Origin: Lysobacter sp. 5GHs7-4
GTDB taxonomy: Bacteria; Pseudomonadota; Gammaproteobacteria; Xanthomonadales; Xanthomonadaceae
Assembly: GCF_021284765.1 (NCBI RefSeq)
Contig: NZ_CP089924.1
Span: forward strand, 4,048,001 to 4,112,000
Direction of reading: 5' to 3'
Length of the DNA stretch: 64,000 nucleotides
Below the pieces are notes generated by a model. It was not told the origin of the DNA and searched no databases. It saw only the letters and a program-made list of their open reading frames with translations. Shown piece by piece: positions 52,890 through 63,252 of the stretch. A program made the position numbers and the translations under genes. Each line of letters begins with the position of its first letter. Within the stretch, counting starts at the first letter, position 1.

Positions 52890-53702
52890 ATGAGCTTCAT
52901 CGACGCACTGCGCACCCGCTGGCAATCGGCCGACACCTTGGTCTGCGTCGGCCTCGATCCGGAACCGGCCAAGTTCCCGGCGCAGTTCGCCGCCGAGCCC
53001 GACGCCGTGTTCGCCTTCTGCCGCGACATCGCCGACGCCACGGCCGAGTACGCCTGCGCATTCAAGCCGCAGATCGCGCACTTCGCCGCGCTGGGCGCCG
53101 AGGACGCGCTGGCGCGTTTGATCGCCCACATCCACGCGCAGCACCCGGGGATCCCGGTGATCCTGGACAGCAAGCGCGGCGATATCGGCAGCACCGCCCA
53201 GCACTACGCCGCCGAGGCCTTCGACCGCTACGCCGCCGATGCGGTCACCGCCAATCCCTATCTGGGCCGCGATTCGGTGCAGCCGTTCCTGGACCGCGCC
53301 GATCGCGGCGTGATCGTGCTGTGCCGCACCTCCAATCCCGGCGCCGGCGATCTGCAAGATCTGATGGTCGACGGCCGTCCGCTGTACCAGCATCTCGCGC
53401 AGAAGGTCGCGCAGGACTGGAACGTGCACGGCAATTGCGCGCTGGTAGTCGGCGCGACCTGGCCGGAACAGCTGCGCGAAGTGCGCGCGATCGTCGGCGC
53501 GGTGCCGTTCCTGGTGCCCGGCGTCGGCGCCCAGGGCGGCGATGTCGAAGCGGTGGTGAGCAACGCCAAGACCGCCGATGGCACCGGCCTGATGGTGAGC
53601 TCCTCGCGCGCGATCCTGTACGCGTCCAACGGCGCCGACTACGCCGAGGCCTCGGCGCACGCGGCGAAGTCGCTGCGCGACGAGATCAACCGCTACCGCT
53701 GA
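52890..53702 (+). CDS. pyrF: Orotidine 5'-phosphate decarboxylase, type 2
   Basis: A 270-residue TIM-barrel enzyme converting OMP to UMP. Catalytic array LDSKRGDIGSTAQHY (about 89-103) contains the Asp-Lys-Asp set; VGLDPEPAKFP near the start and VPGVGAQGGD near the phosphate site are typical of the longer type 2 family. ATG 52890 excludes a repeat-derived extension. Confidence 0.95.
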   Translation: MSFIDALRTRWQSADTLVCVGLDPEPAKFPAQFAAEPDAVFAFCRDIADATAEYACAFKPQIAHFAALGAEDALARLIAHIHAQHPGIPVILDSKRGDIGSTAQHYAAEAFDRYAADAVTANPYLGRDSVQPFLDRADRGVIVLCRTSNPGAGDLQDLMVDGRPLYQHLAQKVAQDWNVHGNCALVVGATWPEQLREVRAIVGAVPFLVPGVGAQGGDVEAVVSNAKTADGTGLMVSSSRAILYASNGADYAEASAHAAKSLRDEINRYR

Positions 53703-53835
53703 GGGTCGGCACGCCTGCCCCGAGCGAGCCGACGGCACGCGACCGGCTGCCCGCGTCTGCAGGCGGCGATTAGCGGTGTTCGCGGCATCGCATTTCCTTA
53801 TGAGCGCGGCGCCGCGTTCGCGTTAGGCTGGCGGC

Positions 53836-54792
53836 ATGGACACTCCCGCCGATCCACGCCGTCGCCGCCTGCTCGCGGCCACTCCGTTCGCGCTCGCGGC
53901 AGGCGCCGCTCCCGCACTGCCCACGCTCGCCAGCGCGATCGCGCGCAAACGCACACGGCTGGTCCTGCTGGGCACCGCGGGCGGTCCCACGCCCAAGGCC
54001 TTGCGCGCCGCGCCGGCCAGCGCGGTGGTGATCGACGGCGCGGTCTACGTGGTCGACTGCGGCAACGGCGTGGCGCGGCAGCTGGCGCTAGCCGGTCTGT
54101 CGCTGGGCGCCATCGCCGACGTCTTCATCACCCATCATCATTCCGACCACAACGCCGACTACGGCAACCTGCTGTGGCTGGCCTGGGCCGCCGACCTGCG
54201 CCATCCGGTCGACACATGGGGACCGCCGCCGCTCAAGCGCATGACGCGGCAGTTCTTGGCCATGAACGATGCCGATATCCGCACCCGCATCGCCGACGAG
54301 GGCCGCGCGCCGCTGGCGCCGATGATTCGTGCGCACGAGCTCAAGCGCGGCGGCGTGGTGATGCAGGACGAGCGCGTCAAGGTGACCGCCGCCCTGGTCG
54401 AGCATCCGCCGGTCGCACCCGCGTTCGCCTACCGCTTCGACGGACCGGACCGCTCCATCGTGTTCTCGGGCGACACCCGCCCCTCGCCCGCCCTGGTCGA
54501 ACTGGCGCGCGGCGCCGACGTGCTGGTGCACGAGGTGATGTATCTGCCGGCCTTGGAACGCCTGATCGCCAGCGAAGCGCAGGCCGCGCGCCTGCGCCAG
54601 CACCTGCTAGACAGCCACACCACCACCGAACAGGTCGGACGCCTGGCCAGCGAGGCCGGAGTGAAGACGCTGGTGCTCAACCACTTCGTACCCGGCGGCG
54701 ACGCCTCGCTGACCGATGCGGTGTGGCGCGAGGCGGTGTCGCCGCATTTCAAGGGCGAGCTGATCGTGGGGCGGGATTTGATGGAGATTTGA
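53836..54792 (+). CDS. Exported MBL-fold metallohydrolase
   Basis: A 318-residue metallo-beta-lactamase-fold protein with a twin-arginine-like N-terminus (RRRRLLAATPFALAAGAAPA). Zinc motif HHHSDHNAD (about 98-106), later VFSGDTRPSP with Asp and LNHFVPGGD with His. Resembles RNase Z/arylsulfatase-like MBL enzymes; the export signal argues against tRNA processing. Substrate unknown. Repeats begin directly after its stop. Confidence 0.85.
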   Translation: MDTPADPRRRRLLAATPFALAAGAAPALPTLASAIARKRTRLVLLGTAGGPTPKALRAAPASAVVIDGAVYVVDCGNGVARQLALAGLSLGAIADVFITHHHSDHNADYGNLLWLAWAADLRHPVDTWGPPPLKRMTRQFLAMNDADIRTRIADEGRAPLAPMIRAHELKRGGVVMQDERVKVTAALVEHPPVAPAFAYRFDGPDRSIVFSGDTRPSPALVELARGADVLVHEVMYLPALERLIASEAQAARLRQHLLDSHTTTEQVGRLASEAGVKTLVLNHFVPGGDASLTDAVWREAVSPHFKGELIVGRDLMEI

Positions 54793-54799
54793 GGGCGAG

Positions 54800-54960
54800 A
54801 GCAAATCCCCCTACCCCCCCTTTTTCAAAGGGGGGAACAGCAACAGCGCTTCAAAGGAGGGGCTACCAACGGCCACGTCCTGCTCTTGCCCCTTTGAAAC
54901 ACGCCCCGCTTTTGATTCCCCCCTTTGAAAAAGGGGGGCTAGGGGGGGATTTGCTTTTGC
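54800..54960. repeat. Inverted pair of C-rich/G-rich repeats between convergent genes
   Basis: AGCAAATCCCCCTACCCCCC with CTTTTTCAAAGGGGGGAAC (54800-54838) and, inverted, CGCTTTTGATTCCCCCCTTT with GAAAAAGGGGGGCTAGGGGG (54907-54948) and GATTTGCTTT. TCAAAAGCGGGG next to GGGGGGAA is shared with the 37.6-kb copy. It lies between the 3' ends of the MBL and glycosyltransferase genes. Confidence 0.8.
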
Positions 54961-54965
54961 TCCGC

Positions 54966-55862
54966 TCACCGCAACCAAGCCCGCAAAGCCGCGATCGGAA
55001 ACCGCAGCCAGATCGCCGCGAACACGCCGGCACGTGTCAGCGGCCCGCGGCGCGCGTATTCGAACTTGCGGAAATAGCGCCACAGCCCGCGGTGCTTATG
55101 CCACTCCACGAACAACGGTCGCGAGCGGCTGGACACCCCGCGCACGTGCAGCACGCGCACCTGGTTGGCGACCGCGACCGTGGCGCCGGCCTCGCGCGCG
55201 CGCCGGCACAGGTCCAGGTCTTCGGCGTGCAGGCGATAGCCCGGATCGAAACCGCCGATGCGCGCGAACAAGGCGCGCGGCATCAGCATCAAGGCGCCGG
55301 ACACCGCCTGCACCGGCTGCAGCGCGCGAGCGTCGTCGGGCGCGAGATTGAGCGCCGCGGTCGGCGCGCGTCGCAGAGCGCCGGCCAGCATGCCGGCGAA
55401 GTCGGGGTCGTTGCGGCGCGCGGCGCCGTCGCGCACGCCGTCCTCGTCGACCAGGTCGGCGCCCAACAGCGCGTCGCCCAGCGGCGCGGCCAGCGCGCGC
55501 AGGCGCGCCAGCGCGTCGGCTTCGAGCAGGCAGTCGGGATTCACGAATGCCAGCCAGCGCGCGGGCACCGCGCCCAGATCGTCGACGCCCTGATTGCAGC
55601 CGACGCCGAAGCCCGGGTTGTCCGGGTTGTCGATGAAGCGCACGCGCGCGTCGCCGGCCGCATGGCGCTGGACGATGTCGAGCGTGCCGTCGCTGGAATG
55701 GTTGTCGACCACGCGGATCGCGCTCACGCCTTGGGCCGCGCGCAGACGCGTCAGGCAGTCGTCGATGGTGGCCGCACTCTGGTAGCTGACCACGATCGCG
55801 GCGATGCCGTCGTTCGCGTCGGCCGCTGCGTCGTTGCCGGAAATATCAGGTAAAGAAGTCAC
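54966..55862 (-). CDS. GT2-family glycosyltransferase
   Basis: A 298-residue cytoplasmic GT-A enzyme: AAIVVSYQSAATIDDCL, VVDNHSSDGTLDIV, DNPDNPGFGVGCNQG, a DxD-equivalent FVNPDCLLE, and the acceptor-region GGFDPGYRLHAEDLDLCRRA. Similar to rhamnosyltransferase-type GT2 enzymes (WcaA/WbbL style). Ends with a hydrophobic helix. The start overlaps the end of the next upstream gene by 17 nt, so the two are one unit downstream of gspD. Confidence 0.87.
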   Translation of the reverse strand: MTSLPDISGNDAAADANDGIAAIVVSYQSAATIDDCLTRLRAAQGVSAIRVVDNHSSDGTLDIVQRHAAGDARVRFIDNPDNPGFGVGCNQGVDDLGAVPARWLAFVNPDCLLEADALARLRALAAPLGDALLGADLVDEDGVRDGAARRNDPDFAGMLAGALRRAPTAALNLAPDDARALQPVQAVSGALMLMPRALFARIGGFDPGYRLHAEDLDLCRRAREAGATVAVANQVRVLHVRGVSSRSRPLFVEWHKHRGLWRYFRKFEYARRGPLTRAGVFAAIWLRFPIAALRAWLR

Positions 55863-56679
55863 GTTGCGGATCCGGGGGGTCGACGCCGTCCAGCAGCGCG
55901 GCCAATCGTTCGCGCGAACCGCGTAGCGGGTCGCTCATCAAAAAACCCGCCAGGCGCGCGTGCCAGTCCGGCCAGCGCACCGCGAGATGGTCCATATCGC
56001 CGTCGCAAGGTCCGCCTTCGCCGCGGCGGGCGACGAAGGCGGTATCGCACAGCGCATTGCGCCAGCCCAGGCCGGACAGGCGCAGCGACAGGTCGGTCAG
56101 GGCCGCGTACCAGGAGCCGTAGCTGGCGCCGTCGAGGCCGCCGGCGCGCTTGCGCGCACTGCCGCGCAACAGCACCGCGTGGCCGACCGCCGCGGGCAGT
56201 TCGGGGTACAGCGCCGGCATGCCGGCGGCCGCGCGCGACAGCCGCTCCAGATCGCCCGGCACCGCTTCGATCTCGCCGATGCGCGGCCAGGACGCGGCTT
56301 CGCCGGCGTTGCTCCAGGGCGTCGCGGTGGCGATGGCGCCGTCGCTGCTCAGGCAGGCCGCGAGCCGGCTGAGCCAGCCCGGCGCGGGAATCGCGTCCGG
56401 CGCCAGCACCGCCACGTCGGCGTCGCCGCACACCGCCAGCGCCTCGCCCAGGTGCGCGGCCTCGCCGATCGGCCGCTGCCGGCGCGTGTAGTCGGCCTTC
56501 AGCGGCGTGCGCGCCATCCAGCGTTCGACGATGGCGTAGCCGCGCGGCCCGGCCTGGGCGTCGTCGGCCAGCCAGACGCGCGTGCCCGGCGGCGTGCACG
56601 CGTCCAGCGCGGCCAGGCAGGCGTCCAGCGCGTCGTCGTCGACGCCGACCGGGACCACGACGATGGGCAGTTCGAGCAT
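55846..56679 (-). CDS. Putative GT-A-fold glycosyltransferase
   Basis: About 277 residues. GT2-like plan: LPIVVVPVGVDDDALDACLA, VWLADDAQAGPRGYAIVERW, then LAVCGDADVAVLAPDAIPAPGWL in place of the usual DxD segment, and TATPWSNAGEAASWPRIGEI. The metal-binding DxD is not clear, so activity is uncertain. ATG 56679 is preferred to TTG 56715. Coupled to the following glycosyltransferase gene. Confidence 0.75.
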   Translation of the reverse strand: MLELPIVVVPVGVDDDALDACLAALDACTPPGTRVWLADDAQAGPRGYAIVERWMARTPLKADYTRRQRPIGEAAHLGEALAVCGDADVAVLAPDAIPAPGWLSRLAACLSSDGAIATATPWSNAGEAASWPRIGEIEAVPGDLERLSRAAAGMPALYPELPAAVGHAVLLRGSARKRAGGLDGASYGSWYAALTDLSLRLSGLGWRNALCDTAFVARRGEGGPCDGDMDHLAVRWPDWHARLAGFLMSDPLRGSRERLAALLDGVDPPDPQRDFFT

Positions 56680-56747
56680 GCGCAGACGATCCGCGATCGC
56701 TCGCGGATCCGTCAAGGCCGCAACGCCCGGCCCGGACCTGTCCGGGC

Positions 56748-58967
56748 TCAGGGCTTGCGGCGCTTGGGCTGCAGCGGCTCCAGGGCGCGGAAGCGGCGGC
56801 CGTACTCGTCGGTCAGGTTGCGCACTTCCTGCGGGTTACGCACGATCGTCGGCGTCAGCAGGATGATCGTCTCCAGACGCTCGTTGGTCGAGGACTGGCG
56901 CCCGAACAAGCCGCCTATCACCGGAATCCGGCTCAGCCCCGGGAAACCCGAGGAGCCGCGGCCGAGCTGGTCGCTGATCAGGCCCGCCATCAGCACCGTG
57001 TCGCCGCTCTGGATCGCCGCCTCGGTCTTGAGCTTGCGCGTGTCGATGCGGACGTTGCCGTTGCGGTCGGGGTTGCCGGTGGGGCTGCTGACTTCCTGCA
57101 CGATGTCCAGGAACACCATGCCGTCCTTGCTCACGCGCGGACGCACCTTGAGGATGATGCCGGTGTCCAGGTACTGGACCTGGCTGTAGGTGTTGTCGTT
57201 GTTGGAGCCCGGATTGACCGTGACCGAAGCGATCGGAATGCGGCTGCCGACGTTGAGCGTGGCCTCGGCGTTATTGCGCACCAGCACCGACGGCGACTGC
57301 AGCAGCTGCACGTCGGTCACCGCGTCCAGCGCGCTGATCACCGCCGCGGCGTTGCGGCCGAGGAAGGTCCAGCCCAGGCCGCCGGTGCCGTTGGTGGTGT
57401 CGACCGGCTTGATGCTGCCGGCCAGGGTGCTCCAGGTGGTGCGGCCGACCGCGTCGGGCAGGCCGTTGTCGGTGACCGCGCGCTCGAAATACCAGTTCAC
57501 GCCGTAGGACAGGTCGCCGCGCAGCTGCACGGTCGCGACCTGGGCCTCGATGTGCACCTGCATCGGCATCACGTCGAGCTTGTCGATCACATCGCGGATC
57601 GAGCGCCAGGCGCCCGGGCTGCTGCGCACCAGCAGCGAGTTGGTTTCCTCGACCGCGGCCACGCCCACGCGCGCGCCATCGATCTCCAAGGTCACGCTGC
57701 CGTTGCCGCTCTGGCGCGAGCCCAGCGACATTTCGCCGCCGCCACTGCCACCGCCGGTGCCGCCGGTGCCGCTGTCCTTGCCGCCGATGTTGGCGGTGGA
57801 ACCGTTGGCGCCGTCCTGCAGCTCGACCGGGTCCAGGCCCGGCATCAGCGAGGGCGAGCCGCCGCCGGAATCGCCGCTGCCGCCGCTGCGGCCGCCGAAC
57901 ACTTCCGACAGGCGCTGGGCGAGTTCCTTGGCCTTGATGTACTTGAGTTCGTAGGTGAACAACTGCATCTCGCCGCCGGCGCCGTCGATGCGCTCCAGCC
58001 ACTGCTGGATGTCGTCCAGGTAGTCCGGCTGCGTGCTGATCACCAGCACCGCGTTGGCGCCTTCCAGCGGCATGAAGCGGAACATGCCCGCCACCGGCGA
58101 CTTGCTCTGCTCGCCGAACACCTTCTCCAGGTCGGCGACCACCTTGGTCGCCTTGCCCGACTGCAGCGGGAACACGCCCACCGACATGCCCGACAGCCAG
58201 TCGACGTCGAAGATTTCGATGGTGTGCAGGTAGTTCTCGAGCTCGGCGCGGCTGCCGCCGATGCTGATCACGTTGCGCGCGCCGTCGACGTTGACGATCG
58301 CGTTCGGGCGCGCGTACGGCTTGAGGATCTTCTCCATCTCGGTGGCCGAGATGAAGCGCAGCGGCACGGTGCGCACCTCGAAGCCGCGCGCGGCCGACGC
58401 CGGCGCGGTGCTGGGCGCGACGTTGCCGGCCAAGGCCTGGTCGGCGGGCACGATGTTGTAGCGGCCGCCGCTGTAGACCAGGCGCGCGTTGTTCCAGCCC
58501 AGCACCATTTCCAGCAGGTTCATCGCCGCCGCGGGGCTGACCGGCTTGGGCGTGGACAGGGTCACGGTGCCCTGCACGCCCGGCGCGATCACGTAGTTCT
58601 GGCCCAGCATGTCGCCGAGGATGGCCTTGACCACCGCGTGCAGCGACTCGCCTTCGAAGTTGAAGGTGGCCGAGCCGCTGGTGGCGCCGATGCCTGCGGG
58701 CGCTTCGGCCGCGGCGCTGCGGTTGATGACCTGTCCGGTGCCGCGGCGGATCTGCGGACGCGGGCCGCGGTTCTCCTCCGGCAGCGGTTGCGACGACACC
58801 GGATCGGCCGAGGACGTGCCGGCGGTGCCGGCCTTGCCGACCAGGGCGTTGGGATCGGCATCGCGCCGGATGTCCGGGACCGGCGCGCTCGCGCAAGCCG
58901 CCAGCAGGCTGGCGATGGTGAAGCCGATGATGGCGCGGGACGCGGTTGGGTTGTGACGTAGCTTCAT
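56748..58967 (-). CDS. gspD: GspD/XpsD, type II secretion outer-membrane secretin
   Basis: A 739-residue outer-membrane secretin forming the exit channel. Lipobox SLLAAC (Cys at about 25) suggests a lipoprotein, as for Xanthomonas XpsD. N0-N3 domains (about 105-440) include a Gly/Ser-rich insertion (GGRSGGSGDSGGG) in N3; the secretin domain has VGSRIPIASVTV, LKVRPRVSKDGMV, GDTVLMAGLISD and PVIGGLFGRQ, the classic gate and barrel motifs. Last gene of the operon, 10 nt after gspN. Confidence 0.97.
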   Translation of the reverse strand: MKLRHNPTASRAIIGFTIASLLAACASAPVPDIRRDADPNALVGKAGTAGTSSADPVSSQPLPEENRGPRPQIRRGTGQVINRSAAAEAPAGIGATSGSATFNFEGESLHAVVKAILGDMLGQNYVIAPGVQGTVTLSTPKPVSPAAAMNLLEMVLGWNNARLVYSGGRYNIVPADQALAGNVAPSTAPASAARGFEVRTVPLRFISATEMEKILKPYARPNAIVNVDGARNVISIGGSRAELENYLHTIEIFDVDWLSGMSVGVFPLQSGKATKVVADLEKVFGEQSKSPVAGMFRFMPLEGANAVLVISTQPDYLDDIQQWLERIDGAGGEMQLFTYELKYIKAKELAQRLSEVFGGRSGGSGDSGGGSPSLMPGLDPVELQDGANGSTANIGGKDSGTGGTGGGSGGGEMSLGSRQSGNGSVTLEIDGARVGVAAVEETNSLLVRSSPGAWRSIRDVIDKLDVMPMQVHIEAQVATVQLRGDLSYGVNWYFERAVTDNGLPDAVGRTTWSTLAGSIKPVDTTNGTGGLGWTFLGRNAAAVISALDAVTDVQLLQSPSVLVRNNAEATLNVGSRIPIASVTVNPGSNNDNTYSQVQYLDTGIILKVRPRVSKDGMVFLDIVQEVSSPTGNPDRNGNVRIDTRKLKTEAAIQSGDTVLMAGLISDQLGRGSSGFPGLSRIPVIGGLFGRQSSTNERLETIILLTPTIVRNPQEVRNLTDEYGRRFRALEPLQPKRRKP

Positions 58968-58977
58968 GCGTTCACTC

Positions 58978-59796
58978 TCACGGCGTCTTGGCCGGGGGTT
59001 GCTGGGCTTGCTGTTGCCGCAATTGGGCGCGACGCGCCTCGATCCTTTTGCGGATGGCTTCCATCTGCGCCTGCTCGGTCATCGGTTCGCTACCGGACGG
59101 GGCGATGGTGGTGGTGCTGTTGGTGACGGGTGCGACCTGAGCGGGACCGCCGTTGGTCGCGACCGGCGCCGGCATCGCGGTGGCGCTGCGCGCGACCGGT
59201 TGCGGCGGCGGCGGCGGCGGTCGCGTGTTCGGCCCGCTCGGATTGGGCGCGGCCGCCGGCGGCACCGCGACCGCGGTGGGCGGCTGGCCACCCTGACCGT
59301 CGTACACGCGCAGGTCCATCTCGCGCCGGCCTTCGGGGCCTTCGAACACGGCCCTGCGCGGATCCAGCGAACTCAGGCGCCAGGCCGGATGCGATTCGGG
59401 TACTTCGCCCAACTTGACCCGCACCGACTCGCTGCCGTCGGCCGGCTGCAGGATCGCCATCTGCAGGGTCGGGGTGATCAGCACGCTGGTCAGCACGTAG
59501 TCGAAGGTGTTGGCCTGCGCGGCCTCGTCGCCCTTGCCCTGGACGAAGAACGCGCGCGGGCGGCGATCGTCCATCAGCAGCGGGCGCGCGGCGATTTCGC
59601 CGTACTGGGTGAGCGGGCCGACCCGTGGCTGCGCCGGCGGACGCGACTGCGGCAGGGCCTGGACCAGGCTGGCGTCGTCGTCGAGCAATCGCGTGGCGCG
59701 GCCCATGCCGGCCAAGGCCAGCACCCAGGCCAGCACGGCCCAACCGGCGACGGTGGCGAGCAACCAGGTGCGCGGGCTGGCGGCGTCAAGGCGCAT
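58978..59796 (-). CDS. gspN: GspN/XpsN, type II secretion inner-membrane protein
   Basis: A 272-residue bitopic protein: membrane segment about 10-30, an HR-like domain with QYGEIAARPLLMDDRRP (about 63-79) that should meet the secretin, and a long Pro/Ala/Gln-rich tail with coiled-coil end. No gspC is seen in this part of the operon; XpsN is the GspC-like partner of XpsD in Xanthomonas. It overlaps gspM by 11 nt. Confidence 0.85.
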   Translation of the reverse strand: MRLDAASPRTWLLATVAGWAVLAWVLALAGMGRATRLLDDDASLVQALPQSRPPAQPRVGPLTQYGEIAARPLLMDDRRPRAFFVQGKGDEAAQANTFDYVLTSVLITPTLQMAILQPADGSESVRVKLGEVPESHPAWRLSSLDPRRAVFEGPEGRREMDLRVYDGQGGQPPTAVAVPPAAAPNPSGPNTRPPPPPPQPVARSATAMPAPVATNGGPAQVAPVTNSTTTIAPSGSEPMTEQAQMEAIRKRIEARRAQLRQQQAQQPPAKTP

Positions 59797-60469
59797 CGGC
59801 GGCTCCTGGCATATCGACGGCGGGCATGCCGACCGCGGGCTTGGCGGGCGCCGCGGCCTTGGGGCTGGGGCGCAGGTAGCCGTACAGGTCGAAGCTCACG
59901 TCGACGCCGCCGTCGGACGAAGGCCGGCCGGTGCCCGGCACGAAGTAGCCGCGCGCCGACAGCAGATTGAGGTTGCCGACGAACAGGCGCGGCGAGCCGC
60001 TTTCCAGCGCGTGCAGCACCGCCGCGGTCTCGCCGGTGCCGCAGCGCAGGCGCACCTGCACCACCACGCGCGCATAGCGATCGCGGCGGCTGGTGTCGGC
60101 CAGCGGCGAACGGTTGTCGATGCGGCAGCTGCGATTGCCGGGGCTGGCCTGGGCGACCACGTTCTCCAGGCGCTGCACCAGCGCCGCGCTGGCCAGTTCC
60201 GCCGAAGCCTCGGGCAGGAAGCCCGGCTGGCCGGCCTGTTGCTGGCGCACCTGCTGCAGGCGCTGCTGCACCTGCGGCGCCTGCTGCAACTGCATGCGCT
60301 GGCGCAGCTCGCGTTCCTTCAGGCTGTCCAGGCGCTCGTTCGCTTCCAGCATCGGCACCGTCCACCACGGGTGGATCAGCACCGCATAGCCCAGCGCCAG
60401 TACCGCCAGCAGCAAACCCAACGCCGCCCAACGGTCGCGTTCGATGCCCCACACTTTCACGTCATTGGC
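59786..60469 (-). CDS. gspM: GspM, type II secretion inner-membrane protein
   Basis: A 227-residue bitopic protein with a membrane segment (about 15-33: ALGLLLAVLALGYAVLIHPWW), a coiled-coil and a ferredoxin-like periplasmic domain (about 95-200). Dimerises with GspL. GTG 60469 (VANDVKVWG) overlaps the gspL stop by 8 nt; an ATG-like upstream start would run further into gspL. Confidence 0.87.
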   Translation of the reverse strand, partial: ANDVKVWGIERDRWAALGLLLAVLALGYAVLIHPWWTVPMLEANERLDSLKERELRQRMQLQQAPQVQQRLQQVRQQQAGQPGFLPEASAELASAALVQRLENVVAQASPGNRSCRIDNRSPLADTSRRDRYARVVVQVRLRCGTGETAAVLHALESGSPRLFVGNLNLLSARGYFVPGTGRPSSDGGVDVSFDLYGYLRPSPKAAAPAKPAVGMPAVDMPGAADAP

Positions 60470-61673
60470 CACGGGCGTTCTCCGCACGCGGCGGACCGAT
60501 TTCGGCGGTCAGGGTGAAACGGTCGCGGCCGCTGGTGGGATCGGGCTGCACCGCGCCGGTCAACGCCGGCGAACGCCACAACTGCGTGCCCTGCAGCCGC
60601 GCGATCAGCGACGAAGCCTCGCGGCTCAAACCGATCAACAGCAGGCTGTTGTCCTCGATCGCCAGCTTCTCCAGATACGTGCTGTCCGGCAGGCGCTTGC
60701 TGAGTTCGTTGACCAGTTCGATCGTGCTCGGACGTTCGGCGCGGGTGCGGTCGAGGAACGCCTGGCCTTCGATCAGCGTGATCAGTTCCTGGCGCTGCGC
60801 GGCGGCATTGCGCGCGGCGACGGCGTGGCTGGCGATGGTCTGCTCAAGGATATCGGCGGCGCTGCGGCGATTGGCCAGCAACTGCCACATGGTCGCGGCG
60901 ATCGCGATCAGCGCGACCGCGGCCAGGGCGAGGTTCCAGTACCGGAACGGATCGCTGTGGCTGCGGCGCTGCGCGGGCGGCAGCAGGTTCACCGCCAGCG
61001 GCGCGCCGTCGGCGCCGGCGACGTCGACGCCGGCCAAACTCTGGGCCAGCGGCCCGATCGCGGCCAGCTGCACGTTCAGGGCCTGCCGCGGCACCGCGAC
61101 CAGTTCGGCGTCGAGCTGGCCGTCGCCCTCGCGGCGCGCCAGCACGCGCGCGTCGAACGCGACCGCGTCGGCGGTGAACGGCGTCTGCCGGTCGATTTCG
61201 AAACCGACCACGTCGCGCAGGCGATCGGCCGCCGCGGCCGGCAGGGTCAGGCGGCGGCGCAGGCCGCTCGCGGCCGGCAGCAACAGCCAGCGCGGCAGAT
61301 CGGCCAGGCCGGACGGCAGCAACGGCGCCAGCGGATCGCCGGTGTGCGCGATCACCGCGTTAGGGCCGGACAGCGCAGCCAGTTCGGCCGACGCGGGGTC
61401 GGCATAGGCGGCCAGGCCGGGCAGCACGCCCAGCTCGCGCAGTTCGGCGCCGCGCTGCAGACGCAGCGACACCGCATCGCCCTGCACTTGCAGCAGCAGG
61501 CGGCCGCGGTCCATGCCCAGGGCCTGGCGCGCGCGCAGCGGCAGCCAGGCGGCGAGATTGCGCCCCCACCACGATAGGAAGCCGCCCGCGCCCGGCGCCA
61601 AACGGCCGCTCAGGCGTCGCAACGGATTGTCCGTCTGCCAGCTTCCCGGCCGGCTTTCGACTTGCGAGTTCAT
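60462..61673 (-). CDS. gspL: GspL, type II secretion inner-membrane platform protein
   Basis: A 403-residue protein. Cytoplasmic actin-like domain (about 45-235), membrane segment (about 247-266: [19 protein letters not shown]) and periplasmic ferredoxin-like domain. It links the ATPase GspE, which must be encoded outside the window, to GspM. ATG 61673 overlaps the gspK stop (ATGA). Confidence 0.88.
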   Translation of the reverse strand: MNSQVESRPGSWQTDNPLRRLSGRLAPGAGGFLSWWGRNLAAWLPLRARQALGMDRGRLLLQVQGDAVSLRLQRGAELRELGVLPGLAAYADPASAELAALSGPNAVIAHTGDPLAPLLPSGLADLPRWLLLPAASGLRRRLTLPAAAADRLRDVVGFEIDRQTPFTADAVAFDARVLARREGDGQLDAELVAVPRQALNVQLAAIGPLAQSLAGVDVAGADGAPLAVNLLPPAQRRSHSDPFRYWNLALAAVALIAIAATMWQLLANRRSAADILEQTIASHAVAARNAAAQRQELITLIEGQAFLDRTRAERPSTIELVNELSKRLPDSTYLEKLAIEDNSLLLIGLSREASSLIARLQGTQLWRSPALTGAVQPDPTSGRDRFTLTAEIGPPRAENARGQ

Positions 61674-62584
61674 CGTGGCGAAGCTCCCTCCTCCCAACGC
61701 AACGGTGTATAGGCCATGCCAGGCACGGCACTGCCTCCGGCGCGCACGACGACCCGCAATACCGACTCGCGGCCATCGGAGAGCCGCGCGCGGCTGTCGA
61801 TACTATAGGTGCCGCTGCCTTCGCCGACGAGACCGGGCAGTTGTCCGGGCAATCCGCCGCCCGGCATCGGCGTGCCGTCGGGGTTGCGACGGCCACGCTG
61901 GGCGACCACATCGGCGCCGTTCAGGCCCATCGCGTCCAGCACCGGCGCGGCGGCGAACGAGGGGTCGGGCTGGGCACGGCCGCTGTAAACGGTCAGATAG
62001 GGCTCCAGCTTGGCGTACAGGGCCGGGGTGAAGCCCAGGATCTGCTCGACCTCGGCCACGCTTTCGAACTCCGAGTCCTTGGCGCCGTAGGGCAGGCCCG
62101 CGGAGGCGTAGTCCGGGTCCTCGGCGCCGCCGGCGATCTGGGTCAGCGGGTCGGGATCGCGCCAGTCGACGATCGCCGACGCCAGTCGCGCCGCATCGGC
62201 CTGCTGCTCGATGCCGCCGGCGCCCTGGATCAGCGCGGTCAGCAGCGTCGGATCCGCCTGATTGAGGTCGACCTTGCCGTTCTCGTCGATCAGCTTCACT
62301 TCCACCTGGGCGCCGCCGTAGGACCAGCGGTAGGCGGTGCCGTCGGGACGCCATTGCAGGCGCGGATCGCTTTGCGTGACGCGTGTAAGCGCATATTCCA
62401 TGCCCGCACGCGCGGCATTCTGCGCAATCAAGCCACGCATCAAGACCTTGCCCTGCATGTTTTCGACACGCGCCGACAGCGCGAACGCGCCGATCAGCGC
62501 GGTCAGCATCGCGATCAGCCACAGCACCAGCAGCAACGCGGCGCCGCCTGCCTTGTGCGTCGAGAACCGGCGCGGCGCGCTCAT
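61670..62584 (-). CDS. gspK: GspK, minor pseudopilin
   Basis: A 304-residue minor pseudopilin that caps the pseudopilus tip with GspI and GspJ. The N-terminal helix is [20 protein letters not shown] after a short leader with Gly-Gly; the large globular domain includes the helix-hairpin-helix-like [23 protein letters not shown] overlaps the gspJ stop. Confidence 0.93.
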   Translation of the reverse strand: MSAPRRFSTHKAGGAALLLVLWLIAMLTALIGAFALSARVENMQGKVLMRGLIAQNAARAGMEYALTRVTQSDPRLQWRPDGTAYRWSYGGAQVEVKLIDENGKVDLNQADPTLLTALIQGAGGIEQQADAARLASAIVDWRDPDPLTQIAGGAEDPDYASAGLPYGAKDSEFESVAEVEQILGFTPALYAKLEPYLTVYSGRAQPDPSFAAAPVLDAMGLNGADVVAQRGRRNPDGTPMPGGGLPGQLPGLVGEGSGTYSIDSRARLSDGRESVLRVVVRAGGSAVPGMAYTPLRWEEGASPR

Positions 62585-63252
62585 ATCGTCCCCGGCACGA
62601 TGCCGCGCGCCACGCTGGCCGCCAGCGGCAGCGACACCACCAGCGGCGGCCAGTCGCGGCCGTCCAGATCGGTGAAGGTGACCTCCACCATCAGCGGCAG
62701 TTGTTCCACGGTCTGCCAACGCTCCTGCCACTCGCCGAGCCTGCCGGTTTCGTCCAGCGCGCGATAACGGAAGCGCGCCGACTTCAGGCCCTCGACCAGC
62801 AATTCCGGCGGACGCTCCTGTTCTTCCTCGATGGTCAGCCCGGCCAGCACCATCGACAGCGACAGCATGATGCGCGCCTGATCGCCGTCGGACTCGATGG
62901 CGAAATCGTGCAGATACGGACCGCCGCGGCCCAGGTAATCCGGCAGGTCGGCGACGAAGCGCATGCGGTCGGGCTCGCCGATGAAGCGCTGCGGCAAGGC
63001 GCTGGACTGGTCGAAGCCGAACGCCACCGGCCGCGTCGCGATCAAACGCTTGCGCAGAAAGCCTTCGACCGCGCGCTGGCGCTCGTTACGCTGGGCCATG
63101 CCCTCGCCGCGCGTGGCGGTCTGGGTCGCCGCCGACAGCGTCGCGAACGCGAGCGCCACGCCCGCGGCCAGCAGCACCGTCGCCAGCAGGATCTCGATCA
63201 GGGTGAAGCCGGCGCCTGCGCGACGCGGCGATGCGGGCCAGGCGCGCGTCAC
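62581..63252 (-). CDS. gspJ: GspJ, minor pseudopilin
   Basis: A 223-residue pseudopilin with prepilin motif [20 protein letters not shown]; cleavage falls before the Phe and Glu+5 is present. GTG 63252 overlaps the gspI stop as GTGA. Processed by PilD encoded at 5838-6701. Confidence 0.94.
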   Translation of the reverse strand: MTRAWPASPRRAGAGFTLIEILLATVLLAAGVALAFATLSAATQTATRGEGMAQRNERQRAVEGFLRKRLIATRPVAFGFDQSSALPQRFIGEPDRMRFVADLPDYLGRGGPYLHDFAIESDGDQARIMLSLSMVLAGLTIEEEQERPPELLVEGLKSARFRYRALDETGRLGEWQERWQTVEQLPLMVEVTFTDLDGRDWPPLVVSLPLAASVARGIVPGTI

